In this document: in pieces, positions 63,528 to 64,000 of the stretch
Numbering within the stretch: position 1 is the stretch's first letter
How the letters are laid out: every line of letters begins with the position of its first letter
Assembly: GCA_016712465.1 (NCBI GenBank)
Contig: JADJQZ010000001.1
Span: 3,348,001 to 3,412,000 of the forward strand
DNA length: 64,000 nucleotides
Direction: 5' to 3'
Source of the DNA: Candidatus Obscuribacter sp.
GTDB lineage: Bacteria; Cyanobacteriota; Vampirovibrionia; Obscuribacterales; Obscuribacteraceae
The notes under the pieces: generated by a model
Databases searched by the model: none
What the model was told of the DNA's origin: nothing
The model's input: only the letters and a program-made list of their open reading frames with translations
Position numbers and translations under genes: made by a program

Positions 63528-64000
63528 TTAGTGTTTTTCCTGCTTCGATTTCTCTCTGAAGATACCAAAACTGGATGTGTATCCGTGCAAAAATGTTGAC
63601 TTACCCACAGGTCCTATCTCACCGTTGCCGAAAAAACCGCCGATGGGAATCTCACCTAGATAGTGCCTGAGACAATCACTATCGTGATTGCTCTTGCCGT
63701 ATAAATCCTCACCGCGGCCCAGGCAGGAAAATAATAGAGCGCCTTTGACGCCGGCATCCTCAGGGCCGGCACTACCCCCCTTCTCTTGAGCATAGCGCGA
63801 AAACAGATCATTGATATCTTGAGCCGAAGAATGCGCATCACGCAAATGAAACTGCACGGTCCGCTCAGGTCTCAGGACTTCACCCACAAGCAAAGCGCCG
63901 CTCATGGGTTCTATACCAATAATGGAGCGCACCAGGAAGTCGCCGGAGACAAGTTTGTCCTTAAACTCATCCATGGCCACACCGATAAAGAGCTGATCCT
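63528..64000 (-). CDS. FIST C-terminal domain protein, cut by window edge
   Basis: The visible 157 codons match FIST_C: DFLVRSIIGIEPMSGALLVG, RTVQFHLRDAHSSAQDI, VKGALLFSCLGRGEDLYGKS, LGEIPIGGFFGNGEIGPVGK and STFLHGYTSSFGIF. FIST proteins are ligand-sensing domains, often beside signalling genes, and may bind amino acids. The start and the FIST_N domain lie beyond 64000. It ends 33 bases before the TonB-C-like gene, on the same strand, so the set FIST, TonB-C, Memo-AMMECR1 may be one operon. Confidence 0.85.
   Translation of the reverse strand, partial: DQLFIGVAMDEFKDKLVSGDFLVRSIIGIEPMSGALLVGEVLRPERTVQFHLRDAHSSAQDINDLFSRYAQEKGGSAGPEDAGVKGALLFSCLGRGEDLYGKSNHDSDCLRHYLGEIPIGGFFGNGEIGPVGKSTFLHGYTSSFGIFREKSKQEKH

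Noticed and set aside
1..64000. CRISPR arrays, tRNA or rRNA genes
   Set aside because: No regularly spaced repeats of suitable length and no cloverleaf or rRNA-like sequence seen by eye; a covariance-model scan was not possible.

Overview
The window reads as a bacterial chromosome segment of roughly 50% GC with compact, mostly operonic genes. The mix includes kinesin-light-chain-like TPR proteins, a Hanks-type Ser/Thr kinase, a Ctp-type S41 protease, PPK1, a PPDK/PDRP pair and a two-gene 2-oxoacid:ferredoxin oxidoreductase. This would fit a non-photosynthetic cyanobacterial relative (Melainabacteria/Vampirovibrionia, Obscuribacter-like). That placement is an inference from gene content only; there is no rRNA or other marker in the window. 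I saw no rRNA, tRNA or CRISPR array.

Layout. 1-760: edge of an IS21-family element (istA 5' end plus a frameshifted zinc-ribbon ORF). 1.0-3.9 kb: sparse, poorly conserved genes and a secreted TPR protein. 4.0-8.0 kb: topB, a DUF433/DUF5615 toxin-antitoxin pair flanked by two copies of the topB tail, and a trypsin-like protease without a signal peptide. 8.2-18.9 kb: a long minus-strand run of moxR, DUF58, a transglutaminase-like membrane protein lacking its catalytic Cys and His, a glutamine-synthetase-like gene, an amidohydrolase and ppk1. 19-28.8 kb: small membrane proteins, an AI-2E-type permease, TPR protein, PhyH dioxygenase / membrane-anchored hydrolase / NUDIX run, nadC, a degenerate receiver protein and an SDR.

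28.8-31.3 kb: a Ser/Thr kinase and a membrane P-loop ATPase in one reading frame separated by a single TGA. 31.5-39.7 kb: multi-TM protein, TPR protein, ppdK with its regulator, a BioD-like protein and a Ctp protease. 40-45 kb: plus-strand run of MTA phosphorylase, small membrane protein, catalytic and non-catalytic M16 peptidases and a secreted protein. 45.3-49.7 kb: frameshifted AlbA-type gene, then TPR and membrane proteins. 50.2-52.6 kb: CpaB, a possible TadE/G-like protein and hpt. 52.6-64 kb: frameshifted guanine deaminase, GNAT, a ThDP-fold protein with a degenerate cofactor motif, korAB with a strong terminator, a degenerate M48 homologue, an AMMECR1-Memo lipoprotein fusion, a TonB-C-like secreted protein and a FIST-C protein cut by the window edge.

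Two themes stand out. Several proteins keep a fold but have lost catalytic residues (transglutaminase, M16 partner, M48, receiver, ThDP enzyme). Four genes are interrupted by one base change or indel (zinc-ribbon ORF, kinase/ATPase, AlbA-type, guanine deaminase), which could be real decay or assembly errors.
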